Below the pieces are notes generated by a model, which was not told the origin of the DNA, did not search any database, and saw only the letters and a list, made by a program, of their open reading frames with translations. The translations under genes were made by a program, and so were the position numbers. DNA of 64,000 nt from positions 1,720,239-1,784,238 of the forward strand of contig NW_015622543.1 of NCBI RefSeq assembly GCF_000835495.1. The letters are read 5' to 3'. The stretch is from Cladophialophora immunda. Lineage: Eukaryota; Ascomycota; Eurotiomycetes; Chaetothyriales; Herpotrichiellaceae. The stretch's first letter is position 1, and each line of letters begins with the position of its first letter. Shown here piece after piece: positions 30,970 to 43,709 of this stretch.

Positions 30970-32304
30970 TGTTCCGGGTTCGAAGGGGAAGCTGTCTCGG
31001 TCGGAAGATCAGGGAGACTCTGTGGTGATGCTGTCGAGGTTGAGACTATAGGGAAAGGACTCTTCAGTATTAATACCGCATCGAAACCGGAAATTTTGCA
31101 GGAATTGCGCGGTTGATGAGAGGACGGGTCAACCGGTCCAAAGGCTCGGGAATCAAGGGGACACGAAGAGCTCAAAAGCCATGCATCGTGGCCTCGACTC
31201 AGCCCTTCCGGAAGCTGTAAGACCAGAATTGCCGATGGTCAAAGCCTGAACAGGGTACCAATTCCATGAGAGGAAGAAGCAAACCGGGACCTTAGAGCGA
31301 TGAACATCGGCGGTGCAGCGGCTAACGGGGCCAACCCGAGCTTTCTTGCAACGAGAAAGTGTCTTGAGTTTCACAATCACAGAATCACATCTCCAGACTT
31401 GGGGCCCCGGACCGCGGGGAGCGAGAGAAGTCCATCAGGTAGACTTGCCCAAGCCTATTCTCTCTTCTCTCGAAATCCCGTGTCGTGGGAAAATTGTGGA
31501 TCTCAAAACGCGAATATTGCTTGAATGATGTTCTCGATATGGTATTGTTTTCGACTACAGGAGAGAAAATCTCTTCACTGAAAGCGACAAGAGTCACGGC
31601 TGGTAGTAGATCAGCATTCCTGCCTTTATGACCTAACAACATGGGAAGTTTACGATGCTACCGACAAATGATTGATGACTTGAATAGAAAAAGGAGGATT
31701 TTTGAAATTCGTGCCTCGAACATAACACGTTGACCGTTTGCTAGTCAATTTCAGGATACATTTATTCGCCATGCTTCTAATCCTGCTTCCGCACCAATCA
31801 AATTGGGGGTCAGAGACGCAGCATATCGGCAATTGCCCCAGTAAATACCTGGTTGTCTTTGGTCCTTCAAGTTCAGCCTCGGGAAATGCTGTCGAGCGTT
31901 CAATTCCACGTATGACTTGATCAGTGATCCGGAAAGAAAAAGTGGCCCTGTTCACATGCAGATCCAAGTTCATTTTGTCTCTTGGGCCGGCGGGCCGGCG
32001 GGGTATTCGGGCAAAAGATGCAGACCCACTTGCTGTACCATTAGTTTAGCACACTTTAAAATGAATACCGAGTATGGGGACTGCAGCCGGTGCATTCTCG
32101 GAGGTTGCTGGATCAAGCTCGGTCTCAAGGAGAAGGGTATTGAGGAGGCGGGAATGTGTTGGAGGTGCAAGAGAAGAAGTACCATGCCCTCAGGCGAGTC
32201 AGCTTCTCGAGGCTAGTTTCAGGATTGTCGAAGGTAGCAGTAGAGGCTAAAATGGATAGAAACACTGTCTTGTTGAAATCACAACTATTCCCAAGCATGA
32301 AACC
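30970..32304. other. Intergenic region upstream of the permease
   Basis: About 1.3 kb between the permease start and the regulator's 3' end, both on the minus strand. A CCTCGG hexamer lies at 31877-31882. Short cysteine-rich frames near 32060-32216 have no support as genes. Confidence 0.4.
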
Positions 32305-34888
32305 TCATGCAAAAGGCAGGGATATAATGTCATTGTCAACCCACGTACCACCAGATGTACTGTTCTGTGCATCTGGCCCACCCAGCCACGTATCTGGGAA
32401 GACTAGGTCCGAAAAACCAGCTGGTGTATGGGTATACAAGAAGGGATTGTGCTCTGCGGTAGGTTGCTCGTCCAGGTTTGGAGATGCCAGGTTTGTGGAC
32501 TTTGGCCCTTCACTACCCGAAGGTTGAATTGGTGCGTCACCTTCAGTGTTCTGGCCTCGATTCTGTTCCCATCCTTGACACTGGTCATATCCAGCCAGTG
32601 ACATCTTTTCTGGGACAGTCGATAGAGTTTTCCCATGGACCACAGCTGGCCCCCTTTTTGTTGTTGGATGCTGTACAGGATTAAGCCGGGACTCGACATA
32701 GCTCAAGAAATTAACTGCCCACTCTGCAGAAAGGTGGCCGTCAACAAGTTCCCGAAGGGCCTGTCTGCATTCTTCCAGCCTCTGGCGTCCTTCATAGCGC
32801 ACCATGGGGTCCTCACTTTTCATGTCGGTAATATGGCTGACGCTTATTGGAAAGAGGCAGCTTATCACAGTGGGGGGCATCTCCTTCATCACGTCTGCAG
32901 CATAGGCATCCATGATGATTTTGTTCACCTGCAAGGCAGCTTCTCGGACTATGGCCCGTGGTGTACCTTCGGCGAGTGGAGATTTATTCGGTTCGTCGGG
33001 TACATGTCCGTTAGATGGAAGTGTCCTCTGTCGATGTATCAAGACGAAGCCTGTGTGATACAAAATGGAAAGCAGTGCACGGTGCACGAATAGTGCCCGC
33101 TCGTGTGTATCCGATCGTGAAGGCATCGGGCCGGGGTGTAGGACCTCCGAAGGCGCGTTCTCCAGCCATTGTCGAAAGTCATCTTCGATATCTCTCAACT
33201 CGCGCGGTTCAATATGAGTTTTCCGTTGTTTAGGAATAGGATGAAAGTACAAAATATCAATGTTTCCGGTTGATGTCTCGTGATAAGCCTTGAGCAGCAC
33301 CCTGGTGATGATTCTGCAGATGCTAGCTGTTTGTATACAGATCGATGCCTGTTGTCTCTGAAAATATAGAGATTTTGCCCTCATATTGTGGTGGTCGGGC
33401 CTTGGATGGACATTTATTTCGAAGTCGTCCAGAGTCAGAGGTGCCACTCGAAAATCTGAGTCTCGGATCCGCGGAACTCGGTTCGTTGCCATCGAGGCAC
33501 ACGTGTCTCTGATGGTGCAACTCCACCAAAGGCGCCGTCTTAATGCACGAGCCTTTGGCTTCAGATATTGGTTGTTGATATCCTGGTGCAATCCAATGGC
33601 TCTGGCAAGAGACAGGGCGATTCCCAGCCAATGCCAGCCATCTTTGTATTGCGGTGGTCCTTCCCACCAAAGTGACAAAAGAATGAGGGTCTGGATGTTG
33701 CACATGGGGTCCTTCTCATAATCTAGATCATACAACAACTCCAAAAGAGTCAATTAAACACTTCATTGGACAAAACGCAGCCTCACTCACCCGAGTTCTC
33801 AGGTAAAATGTCATTCGGGCAGCTTTCCTGGTCAAGAAGCCTCGCCTCCTCAGTAACTTGATGTCGACCCAGGATGCTCCCGCAAACATTACCGCTTGGA
33901 GGACGGGGAGACTAAACAGCTGATCTGAGTTGCCGTAAAGGGCTTTGTCCAACGTGTCTAGATCAAGGAATGGGTAACACGGATGGATGTAGTCGATATA
34001 GCTCTCAATTAATGCGTCCCGAAGCTCTGCATCCGGAAGAGAACAAGCGCCTTTCTGATGGAGATAATTCAAGTCCGCCCTCGAAAGGCAGGAGGGGGCA
34101 GGTTTCACAAACCGTGCTACTGGGGAATCAGCTGATGACGGTTCTGAAGCAGGCCACGTCCGATCCAATGTCGAAGATGCAGATGAATTCGGAGAACACG
34201 GAGGAGGAACGCTGTTCAGTGCAGCCTCATACCAATCGATCTCGTCCTCGCTATCCTGAGCAGACTTGCTATCAAGGCCAGCGGATGTTTGTTTTATGAT
34301 GGTGGGACCAGAATCTGGACTGGTTTGATCCACGTTGTTAGTAGATGGAAGGTTTTGCCGCGATTGATTGTGATATGGTCCGATGTCAGCTGTATCGATT
34401 GCTGATAAGGCTGGAATCTCACTCGAGTCTTCCGCTGAAAGTCCATTCTGACGTTTCGTGAGACTGGTTTGGTTTTTGGCGCGACGCTGCCTCGGTAATA
34501 GAATGCACTGGACGTCTTCGAAGACACAATTCGTGCACGGCTGACTGCCTCTAGCATCACACCTGATCTTTCGTGCTCGGCAAAGAGTGCACGCTGCTCG
34601 TGCACGTGGGGGGCAGAGAATGCCGTTCCGCCTTTGGCTGGGTGGGTGGAAGCTGCGAACCGGAGGCTCCACGACCCCGGGCATCATGGTAAAATCACGA
34701 TTGGGGCGAGGACTCGATTTGAGATTGTAGTCGTAATGCGAGTGAGAAGATTGGTGAACCACTGGGATCGAGTCGAGGTTGCGGTGAGGATGCGGAAGGG
34801 GGGAGAGTTGTGGGCACCAGTGGCGGGTGATGGGAGTCTCGTTATTTAAGAGAGTCAATGCTGTTGCGGGGTCTCCAGATCGTGGCAA
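32305..34888 (-). CDS. Zn2Cys6 transcription factor, CTF1/FarA-like
   Basis: A nuclear regulator in two exons (intron 33739-33790, acceptor GAG), 843 residues from the first ATG or 776 from a second at 34687 (MMPGVVEPP), either possible. The zinc cluster reads CTLCRARKIRCDARG then QPCTNCVFEDVQC. The middle homology region runs from YIDYIHPCYPFLDLDTLDKAL through the join TRLLYDLDYEKDPM to WHWLGIALSLARAIGLHQD and RRLWWSCTIRD. This order and wording resemble cutinase transcription factor 1 / FarA-type regulators, known activators of fatty-acid and cutin-monomer genes that bind CCTCGG. A CCGAGG lies 247 bp upstream of the first ATG (35135-35140). It sits beside the BVMO-containing gene group and probably controls it; that is inference. 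Confidence 0.88.
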
Positions 34889-36131
34889 GCTGGATGGGTC
34901 GGGGTTGTGGAGTACCGAGTTTCATTTGCCTATCTTGCTTACGACCGAACCAGGCCCAGAATTGTCAACCGTCTGGATAATGGAGGTGGAATCAGGTGTG
35001 GTATTTTTTTCTCTGTGCCAGATATAAGAAGACGGTGGATACTTCCTTGATAACACCAACCACAGGTGGGGAAGTAACCAAGTACTTGTCTCGTAGTGCG
35101 GTTGAGGCAACTATCAGTTTCCTTGACCCTATTCCCGAGGCAGAGGCTACTCGTGTGTTTGGACTTCAACGGAATCGATATCAGGTCTCTGTGGTCTGGC
35201 AGAGGAGGTGATACCATCCGGGGAAAGCTAGAGACTCTTTTTGGCAAAGCTTTCAAGGGGTGGACAACTAAAAAGGCCTTTGAACTCGCTAAGACTTCAA
35301 TAGATGCGAGTAGCCATCCATCTTACCTTATGAACTGAAACGATACAACACACTTCTGCTGAAGTCAACTACACTCAGTGGCTTGCAAGATGTATCCCCC
35401 ACTGTAGATAGGATAGTGACGACGTTGAGACTGCTCAATGAAATATTTGCTATTTGGAGCCAACACAATGATGATCATAGTAATTGTCTTTAGTGTGAGG
35501 TACAATCGATTACATTCATACAGTGACGTTCATAGCCTGCTCGAAGGTCGATTTGAAGCCGGGTGGGCCTCTTAGAATACACACCAGCCTCTCGGCACAC
35601 TTCCGCTAAATGTAGATGTTCGACTATACGGGATGGACAATCGGGAAATGGTGGATTGGCCTGGAGCTAGGGTCACCATTCTAATTACGGTGGAAGATCA
35701 GACGCAACGAGGCCACGTTCCTTGAGCAGAAGCCAGTTCGGCGAAAGTTCAATCGCCAACGTCTCTCGAATGGCATCTTTGAATTGTTTTCGTCCCACCC
35801 ACAATGTATTGGACGCTGTCCTGAAATGCCGCGGATGAAGAAGCCCGGGCCGTCGGAATTGCCTAAATTATCGTTCGGCCCGTAACAACTACGGTAAGTA
35901 TTAAGTAAGCCCTCTCACGGAACTAACTAGAGTCCGTCGACGAAGAGGCGCCTTTCGAATTTGATTGATAGGCAATGGGAAATTTCATTTGATCTTGTGA
36001 GTAGCATTTCCCATGGTTGCTACTGTGATATAAATGCTTCGAGCTGTCACCCCCGGTGCAGCAACTGCTGAACAGGAAGCCGCATTTGACGAATTTACCT
36101 CCCCGTACTCACGTTTTGCCGAAGTATCAAC
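34889..36131. promoter_or_regulatory. Divergent promoter of the CTF1-like regulator and the CMD gene
   Basis: 1.24 kb between divergent starts, without a supportable gene. It contains CCGAGG at 35135-35140, nearer the regulator. Confidence 0.4.
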
Positions 36132-36653
36132 ATGGCACCAAACTTTGGCGAACTTTCAGAACAAGCTGCCCTCGGCAGAAAGCTCAGTGGCGAATTTCTG
36201 GGAGAAAAATTCTTTCAGGATGTGCTCAGTAACATGGTACGTGACCTCAGAAGCGACATTTCCCACAAGCCTGAGGCTCAACAGCTTCTCGCAGATCATA
36301 AAGTATGTCTCACGGCTAACACAGGAGCGGCACAGAAGGACGACATTTTCACAAAAACGAGCATGGAATACATTTGGGAGACATGTTTCGCTGCATACGC
36401 AAGGCCAGGCTTGGAATGGAAGGAGCGGTCCCTGATGAATATCGCTATGTTAATAGCCCTGGGCCGGGGACCTGAACTTCGCATCCATATCCGTGCTGCC
36501 GTGAACAATGGGTTTTCCGAGGAGAAAATCTGTGAGGCTATCCGCCATGCAATGATCTACTGTGGTGTTCCTGCTGGTCGAGATGCTATGCTGATAGCCA
36601 GCGAGGTTATTGGTGAATTAAAGTCATCCGGAGAGTATCCTAAGAAAGCATGA
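36132..36653 (+). CDS. Carboxymuconolactone-decarboxylase-like protein
   Basis: A 173-residue single-exon protein of the CMD/AhpD-like all-helical fold. The second half reads RPGLEWKERSLMNIAML, LGRGPELRIHIRAAVNNGF and AIRHAMIYCGVPAG. This matches the PcaC type of gamma-carboxymuconolactone decarboxylase, an enzyme of protocatechuate breakdown, more than AhpD, since the CxxC pair of AhpD is absent. The N-terminal half is less typical and contains GTACGT and GTATGT, which look like splice donors. Splicing 36237-36324 would break frame, so the gene is read through. It is the first of a plus-strand series with the SDR, BVMO and hydroxyacid dehydrogenase. The exact reaction is unknown. Confidence 0.85.
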   Translation: MAPNFGELSEQAALGRKLSGEFLGEKFFQDVLSNMVRDLRSDISHKPEAQQLLADHKVCLTANTGAAQKDDIFTKTSMEYIWETCFAAYARPGLEWKERSLMNIAMLIALGRGPELRIHIRAAVNNGFSEEKICEAIRHAMIYCGVPAGRDAMLIASEVIGELKSSGEYPKKA

Positions 36654-37108
36654 GGCTTGGAGATATCTAGCGCAATTATGTCCTGCACCAGCGAGATATC
36701 ATCATCACAGAGGGCGCCACAGGCATCTTCATAGAAATTCAGAACAGGTCGTCATTCCTGCACGCATATAATGTACCAGCTGTAGTTGTGGAACTTCCCC
36801 AGTTTTCCATTGTGGTAGCGGGAAAGGAAAGGCAATCTAAAATGACGACTGTTGAACGCTCAGGTCCTCACCAAGTTCAGGGATGAATCTGCCGTGTTTC
36901 CATTCCCATTGATGTGCTGTGCCCTCTTGGGCCGTGTAACCCGATTGTCGGTCCGAGGAATCTGTACCTTCAGGAGAAGGCTGGGCTGCGCGCTGTAAAT
37001 TCCAGCGTCTATAAAGTCTCTTAACCCCGTGACATGACACCACTTAGAGACTGAGCTCTGAGGCATTCGTATCCACATATTTCACATCACTGCATTGAAG
37101 ATTTCACC
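36654..37108. other. SDR upstream region
   Basis: 455 bp with a CCGAGG hexamer at 36953-36958, about 150 bp before the SDR start. No gene. Confidence 0.4.
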
Positions 37109-38422
37109 ATGTCGTATGAATACAAGGGGCCTGTCGATGTCGGCGCCGCTTTCGACGAGAGCCGGGTCAAAGGCAAGACAGCTATCGTTACTGGAGGTAA
37201 ATAACTCGTTTCAAGGCTTCCTGATCAGCAAGATTATTAAGACTTCTCGCAGGCGCCAACGGAATAGGTGAAGCCTATGTCCGACACCTCGTCAAGGCAG
37301 GGTAAGTATCACGTTGATCCGATGCTAGCAATGTGGGCCTTGACGGTGATCAGAGCATTCGTTACAGTTGCGGACATGGACGAACCTCGTGGGAAAGCCC
37401 TTGAGGAGGAGCTGTGAAGATCACCCCGTTTACAGTCAACACAAAGACTTACCTCTTCCAGCTCAATCAAGTTCTTCAAATGCAACGTTTATCATTGGTC
37501 GGACCAGCTGGCCGTGTTTCGATCAACACTATCGGCATCTCCCACGGGTCGGATTGATATAGTCATCGCCAACGCAGGTATCAGCGGCGGTGACTCTGTT
37601 CATTTCAATGACCGTACGTGAAGTATCCAGGCCCAAATGAGCTGATCGAGAGTTCTGCGCTAAAAGTACCCTCCCAGTCAGCCTCGATGAGCCGGAAGAG
37701 CCAAAGTTGAATGTCCTCGCCGTGAACCTCGTTGGCGCACTGTATACAATCAAACTTGCCTTGTTTTACTTCCGCAAGCAGGGTTTGAATGGTCAAGGGC
37801 AGGACCAGAATCTGATCCTCCAAGGAAGTGTCGCAGGCTACATCGATTTTCCTGGTGCACCACAGTACACTGCCTCAAAATACGGCCTTCGAGGTATCAT
37901 GAAGTCGTTGAGGTGGTCAGAGGTTCAATTTGGCACTCGAACCAACTATATAGCGCCATGGTAAAAGGCCATACTGCACCCTATGGTAATGTACGACTGA
38001 TCGATGACAGGTTCGTGAAAACATCCATCCTGAGCCCAACTGCAAAGAAATGGCTCGAGTCTTCTGGAACCGAGTTTGCAGATGTTGAGGACGCGGCACG
38101 CTGTGTCATGAGGATCTTATCGGACCAGAGTATCAATGGTGAGAGTACCTGGAGCGCTCAAAAGTGACGTAGGCTCACACACTATGTCCATTGTCTCAGG
38201 TCGCGCATTCAGTATCATGCCACGAAGCATGGCCCCCCACAGCTTCCTCGACATAGATATAGACGACTACAAAGAGGGGACATTGCTGAACGACATGAAC
38301 AAAATCGCTGTTAATACAAACCACCGCGCTAGTGTAAGTCTGCCCAAGATTCGAGATCACAGGAGCCAATACCATCTTCTTAGATCGACCCTAGCCAACA
38401 AAAAACAAACACTCAGTGGTAA
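37109..38422 (+). CDS. Short-chain dehydrogenase/reductase, eight exons
   Basis: A classical SDR of 310 residues, NAD(P)-dependent, resembling fungal 15-hydroxyprostaglandin-dehydrogenase-type proteins. Seven introns of 48-64 nt (37197-37252, 37302-37353, 37414-37461, 37614-37677, 37961-38010, 38139-38199, 38334-38383) all have GT-AG ends and keep frame. The cofactor motif is TGGANGIG at residues 28-35, followed by NAGISGG. The catalytic residues are Ser167 in GSVAG, Tyr180 and Lys184 in YTASK. If the last intron is not used the protein ends at 38456 instead. The likely role is oxidation of a secondary alcohol or reduction of a ketone, which would fit as the step before the neighbouring BVMO. 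Confidence 0.9.
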
Positions 38423-39313
38423 AGAACAATTCAAAATTTGTTCTTTCAGACGTTAGCACATCTGGAACATTTCACTTCGGGCAGATAACTCTCCAAGTCG
38501 AAAAGGCTGCATTGACCTATAAGCAGACCAACTTTCCGCCATAGGCATCGAGAGAGCCATGGAGTCCAATAGTTATTCATACTGCAATAGCATTCACAAA
38601 ACATTAGCGTCTATTACGAGCTTTCTCATTAGGTTCAGCTCGAGCCGTGCTTCACGTACATTCTTCTAGTCAGTTGCCTCTCAGAGCCAATCAAGATAAG
38701 GAAGCAAAGCCAAGGAAAAAAGCAGTGCAAATGTTTCCCTGTCTAGAGCATATTCTAGAGGTTGGTTACTACGCACTCCAAGATTCCCATCTACAGAAAC
38801 CTGTAACATCTCCACCTGGTTCCGAGATACGTTCGAGGCCGCTTTATCATTCCCGTCATTGAAGATCTTTGAAATGTATCGTTAAAAGCAACAACATGAA
38901 GCGCCAATCTCTTGCGGCTGCTCAATCTCAAGGGCGAGATTCCGAGGACCGTGGATTCTATGTTTCTGCGACGAAACTTACTTGCCGCGGCCCGTTCGGT
39001 TTCCGATGCGCCATACGCATAAGGGCGACCCGCTCGTAGCTCTGAGGTATGTTTTCATGGTCTGGCTAAGTGTGGTATGACTCCAGGCTGTGGCGAGATG
39101 TTTCCATCTGATCCTCCTCTTGGGGACAGATATGAAGAACAAATATGGGACGCTGGAGAGAAATGAATAAAACGTCACCCTCAAACTGCTCTTTGAAGAC
39201 AAATGCCTCTCAGACTTGTTTCAAGTCGATTATCTTGTTTAGAAACAATAGCAAATCATTGACAGAGAGAATTTCAATCCTGAAATCTGTTGCCTTTTCA
39301 GCACGGTATTAAG
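38423..39313. other. BVMO upstream region
   Basis: About 890 bp without a gene. A CCGAGG hexamer lies at 38942-38947. Confidence 0.4.
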
Positions 39314-41175
39314 ATGGGCGACACCGGCCGAATACCTATCCATGAAGAGTCAGCCTCACGCAAGGCCAACCTAATTCTACGTCCCACGCCAGCTTTCACT
39401 CCACGTAGAAAACTCAAGGTCATAACGGTCGGGTGTGGTTTCTCCGCCCTGATATTCGCACACAAGCTACAACACCAATTTCCCGAGTTCCAGCAGCTAG
39501 TATCGCATAAGATTTTCGAGGCAAGGGATGACATTGGCGGCACTTGGTTGGTGAACCGATACCCTGGGGTACAATGCGACGTGCCCGCTCATGTATATGT
39601 ACGCCGCTTCTCTCATCTTCGATGCCACGCAGAGTTGACTGTGATGACAGGCTTTCCCTTTCGATCCGAAACCTGACTGGAGTCATTTCTATGCTACGGG
39701 ACAGGATATCTACGCCTATATGAAACAGACTGCTGAGAAATGGAACCTACTTCGAGATGTGCACCTCAATCACAAGGTTACGGAAGCTATCTGGCGCGAA
39801 GATCTCGGACAATGGAAGGTGACAGTTGAAAATGGTGGACGCACGATCACAGAATATGCCGACTTTCTAGTATCAGGTCAAGGTGTATTGAAGTAGGTGT
39901 CAAGGATGAATCCCTGTCTCTGGCATTTTCTGACATTGATAGTAAGTGGCGATGGCCGGACATCAAAGGCCTGGATACCTTCAAAGGCCACAAATGTCAT
40001 TCGGCTGCTTGGGACGAAAACTACGACTATTCCAACAAGAGGATCGCCGTCATTGGAAATGGATCTTCGGGTGTCCAAATTGTGCCTGCACTTGCTCGTC
40101 TACCTGGGACGACCGTTTTCAGCTTTCAGAGGAGTCCCAACTACGTTTATACTCATCTCTCACCGGCAAATTTGCTCGGTCGTGAAGATGACAGCCAAAA
40201 CCCTCCCTTCACTGAAGAGGACAAGGCTCGATTCTGCGAGGACAAGGAGTTCCACCGAAACTATCGTCGGAAGATCATTCATGGAATCAACTCATCTTTT
40301 AAAATGGTTGGTGGACAGTGATTCTACTTCTTTCAGGATAGCTAATACGGAAGAAACAGTTCTCCAAGGGCTCGGCAGAAAACGCAGCGGTGACAGAAGC
40401 GGCCCGTAGGCAAATGGCAGAAGCCCTCCACCACGACCCTGAATTGTGCGCAAAGCTGATCCCAGAATGGGGTCTGGGTTGTCGCCGAATCACTCCTGGA
40501 GAGGGCTATCTGGAGTCATTTACGAAGCCCAACGTCGAGCTGGTGACAAGCGCGGTGGTGGAGGCAACTGAAGACTCGGTCATCACAGCAGACGGCCGAG
40601 AGTTCAAGGTCGACGTGATCGCCTGCGCCACTGGATTCGACGTCTCGTTGAAGCCCTCGTGGAGCATGTTCGGACGGAACGGCGTCGATCTCAACAAGGA
40701 GTGGTCGGTCGACCCGGAGTCCTACCTTTCAGTCGCTGCGCGCGACATGCCTAACTACTTCATATTCCTCGGGCCCAACGCCGTCATCGCCCACGGCTCA
40801 CTGCTCGAATCGATCAACTGGACCGCCGATTATATCCTAAAGTGGCTACGCAAGGTTGCCACCGAAAACATCAAGTCGATTACTCCAAAGGCTGCAGTCG
40901 TGGATGAACTAATCCAATATGGAGACGAAGTCCACAAGACCCTCATTTGGTCTGATAGTTGCACGAGTTGGTTCAAGCGAAATGTGCCTGACGGTCGGAT
41001 CACCGCGGCATTTGCAGGGAGTGCCTTGTTGTTCCGCAGACTGATCAGCGAGATACGTGCGGAGGATTTCGACATCGAATACTGGACTGGCAATCGCTGG
41101 TCATTCATGGGCACTGGCTTCACAGAGTACGAACTGAACCCAGAGAATGATCTAGCTTGGTACATAGAACATTAG
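39314..41175 (+). CDS. Baeyer-Villiger-type flavin monooxygenase
   Basis: A 568-residue FAD- and NADPH-dependent monooxygenase in four exons (introns 39599-39650, 39894-39943, 40307-40359). The first Rossmann motif is VGCGFSAL (residues 39-46). It is followed by GGTWLVNRYPGVQCD, the first BVMO fingerprint. The second fingerprint, FxGxxxHxxxW, is FKGHKCHSAAW at 190-200, and the NADPH Rossmann motif is GNGSSG at 215-220. ACATGF near the C-terminal half is the usual FAD-contact segment. BVMOs insert oxygen next to a carbonyl, turning ketones into esters or cyclic ketones into lactones. An SDR upstream and a metallo-beta-lactamase-fold hydrolase downstream fit that chemistry. Confidence 0.93.
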
Positions 41176-42095
41176 ATACTAGATTGATTTTCCCACGGTC
41201 CTCCCTTTAAGCACTGAGGTTGAATGTGAATAGGGCACTCTTGCCTCGTGCGCTCTTGGTTTACTCGATAGTATATCACGAGCCTATCATGGACCAGCAG
41301 GATCTTGGAGGTTGAGAATGGTAAACCTATGAAAGAAGAGACTAGCCAAAATAGCATAGGAAAGCCAGAGCGCCAAGGTGCGTCATCGAATTCGTAAACC
41401 AGCTTAACGCCGCCAATCTTGTTTCGAGGCCTCGGAGGGCTTCCTGCAGCGCTTGAGGGCTTATTAATTACTCATACGGTCCTAATCAGATCCTCCCTAG
41501 CACCAGTGAGATGATCATTTTGAACTCCTGTGGGAATTCAAGCTTGCTGGTGGATGCGAAACTGGACCCCGCTCTTTTCAAAGGCTTTAACTACGGAAGA
41601 TGGAATACCTCAAGCTCCACCGTTCTCGACTTCCGTCTCGACGTTGAAATCCCGAGGTGTTATATTCAACCGCGCTTGCAGTCCCGGCTTGTTTGTGAGT
41701 ACATCTATCCGATGCCCTGTGAAGGCGTTTGTGGGTCCTTGATAAAAGGTTCGAGGCCCAACGCCTTGCGTGGGCCCATCTTAGTGCCTCCTCGCGTCAG
41801 GTGAAATATCCGGCTCAAATACGTGATTCCTGACTTGGGCCGATCGGGCCGGCTGGCACAGAGCATGACATTGGTTCAAAATTGCTGTTGCCCGGGTTCG
41901 GATGCGCTACAAGGCCTGGTATGCTACTTTTCCGCGAATACACCCGAAGACTATTGAACAATTTCGTTAAAGGGCCACACATGTCTGGTTCCCATGAATA
42001 GAATAGGATTTCAACGTCAACGGGTCAAGCGCTTATGACCTCTATTCTGCAGGAATATTCTTCGATTTAACTTGTATCCTCGGCACAAATTCATC
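41176..42095. other. Upstream region of the hydroxyacid dehydrogenase
   Basis: About 920 bp with no gene. CCTCGG hexamers lie at 41430-41435 and 42078-42083, the latter only 12 bp before the start codon. Confidence 0.4.
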
Positions 42096-43179
42096 ATGGT
42101 GGCAGATATTGGATTCATCGGTATGAGTGCTCTCGGCGGATGCCATCAAACCAGAATGCACTAACATACACAGGTATTGGCAACATGGGATTTCACATGG
42201 CTGGAAATGTTCGCAAGAAGATGGAGCACTCTGCAACGCTCCACATCTTTGATGTGAATAGTGCCGCATGTCAACATTTCGCGGATAAATTTGGTGATTT
42301 TGGTCCCGTAATGATTGCGAAGTCTTCGAAAGAGGTGGCGAACAATTCTCAAACAGTCATTTCAATGGTGCCTATGGATCAGCATTGTCGAGCAGTTTAT
42401 CTGGATGAAGAAACCGGGGTCATCGCCGCTCGTGCCGATCAAAATCGATTAATCCTAGAGTGCAGCACTATCAGTATTGCAACGGCTCAAGAGATAGGTA
42501 AGGCAGTCATGGAAGCCGGCAGGGGGAGGTATATCGATACGCCGGTCTCTGGCGGTGTCGGCGGCGCGGAGGCTGGCACTCTGTCATTCTTTTGCGGGTA
42601 TCCGAATGCGGCAGACAGAGATACGCTCACCCAACGCGTTAAAGACGCGGTAGGTTGGATGAGCACGGCTGAACGGATCAATTTCTGCGGCATTCTCGGA
42701 GCAGGACTGGTGAGCAAGATTGCCAACAACTACATGGGGCTCTGCAACCTTGCCGCGGCCGCCCAGGGCATGGCTTTTGGGATACGCCACGGAATGGACA
42801 AGGAGATCCTGTATAGATGTATCAAAGGATCGAGCGGCGACTCTTGGATCTTCGATTTCTCGCAACCGGTGCCGGGAGTCACTGCGCGGAGTGCCTCGAG
42901 TAATGGCTTCCGACCTGGATTTACATCTCGCTTGTGTGTTAAAGACATTTCCCTGGCGATCAAAGCCGCACAGGCAGTCGGAATCGACGCAACGATGGGA
43001 GAAACAGCCCTTAAAGAGTATATGAGGGCTGATCAGGATCCAAGGACCACCGTGAGTTCTCGCATTACCCTACAAATCATGGTTTCTAATAAGCCGTTTC
43101 CTTCGTCTAGGGTCTCGATTGTTCGTCCATCTGGCTACACATCAATGACGAAATGGATGCTTTCAACAAATCGAAATGA
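42096..43179 (+). CDS. 3-Hydroxyisobutyrate-dehydrogenase-like enzyme
   Basis: A 323-residue NAD(P)-dependent beta-hydroxyacid dehydrogenase in three exons (introns 42121-42173 and 43052-43110). The first exon encodes only MVADIGFI plus one base and joins to give the cofactor motif GIGNMG (residues 9-14). The substrate motif TPVSGGVGGAEAG and the catalytic lysine of GLVSKIANNYMG (Lys190) are present. The end LDCSSIWLHIND is reached only by splicing, since the unspliced frame runs on to 43258. Family members oxidise 3-hydroxyisobutyrate, tartronate semialdehyde or similar acids. In this cluster it could process the hydroxy acid left after lactone opening; that is inference. Confidence 0.92.
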
Positions 43180-43709
43180 GATATCCTCGCTTTCGTCTCA
43201 ACTGTGGCTGTTCGTGCGTCATCAACCACCAAAGGACGTCAAGCGTTGGCGAGTCTAAAATGTCAATCATGCACAGTTTATGCATCTGCTCTTGAAGGAC
43301 TCAATAACATCATCACCGAGCTACGTGAGGTTTTCTTCGCGAGGAAAGATTCTATCCTATGAAACAGGCTCTAATGGCAGAAAATAATTGTATGGTTGCG
43401 TCTGGTGCCTGTCTTAAGCTGGATTTCCGGTGAAAGGGCGACACCACCTGGATTTCTGACACCCAAGGCTGTAGATGTTCGGGTTCGGCGAGGGTGTCGC
43501 CTCATAGTGCTTGAGACCAAAAATCGAGTTGGAGAAGTAAGGGCTCAAGGAGAATTGCGAAAAGTTGTTACTAACTCATGAGCTCGAGGTTTAGTCCTCA
43601 GAGGAAAGTGCTGAGTTGAGAACTTCAAATCTATCATCTATATTCCACCAATTTTTTAATCTGAGGGTGATGTGTCCGAAATTAGGCTCTCAAACTGCCC
43701 TGTCCAATA
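43180..43709. other. Convergent intergenic region
   Basis: 530 bp between the dehydrogenase and the cupin 3' ends. Nothing recognisable. Confidence 0.4.

Noticed and set aside
32061..32216. Small cysteine-rich frame MNTEYGDCSRC...
   Set aside because: No signal peptide and no splice context; too short to support.
36237..36324. GTACGT...ACAG as an intron in the CMD-like gene
   Set aside because: It is 88 nt long and would shift the frame out of the conserved C-terminal half, which reads through uninterrupted.
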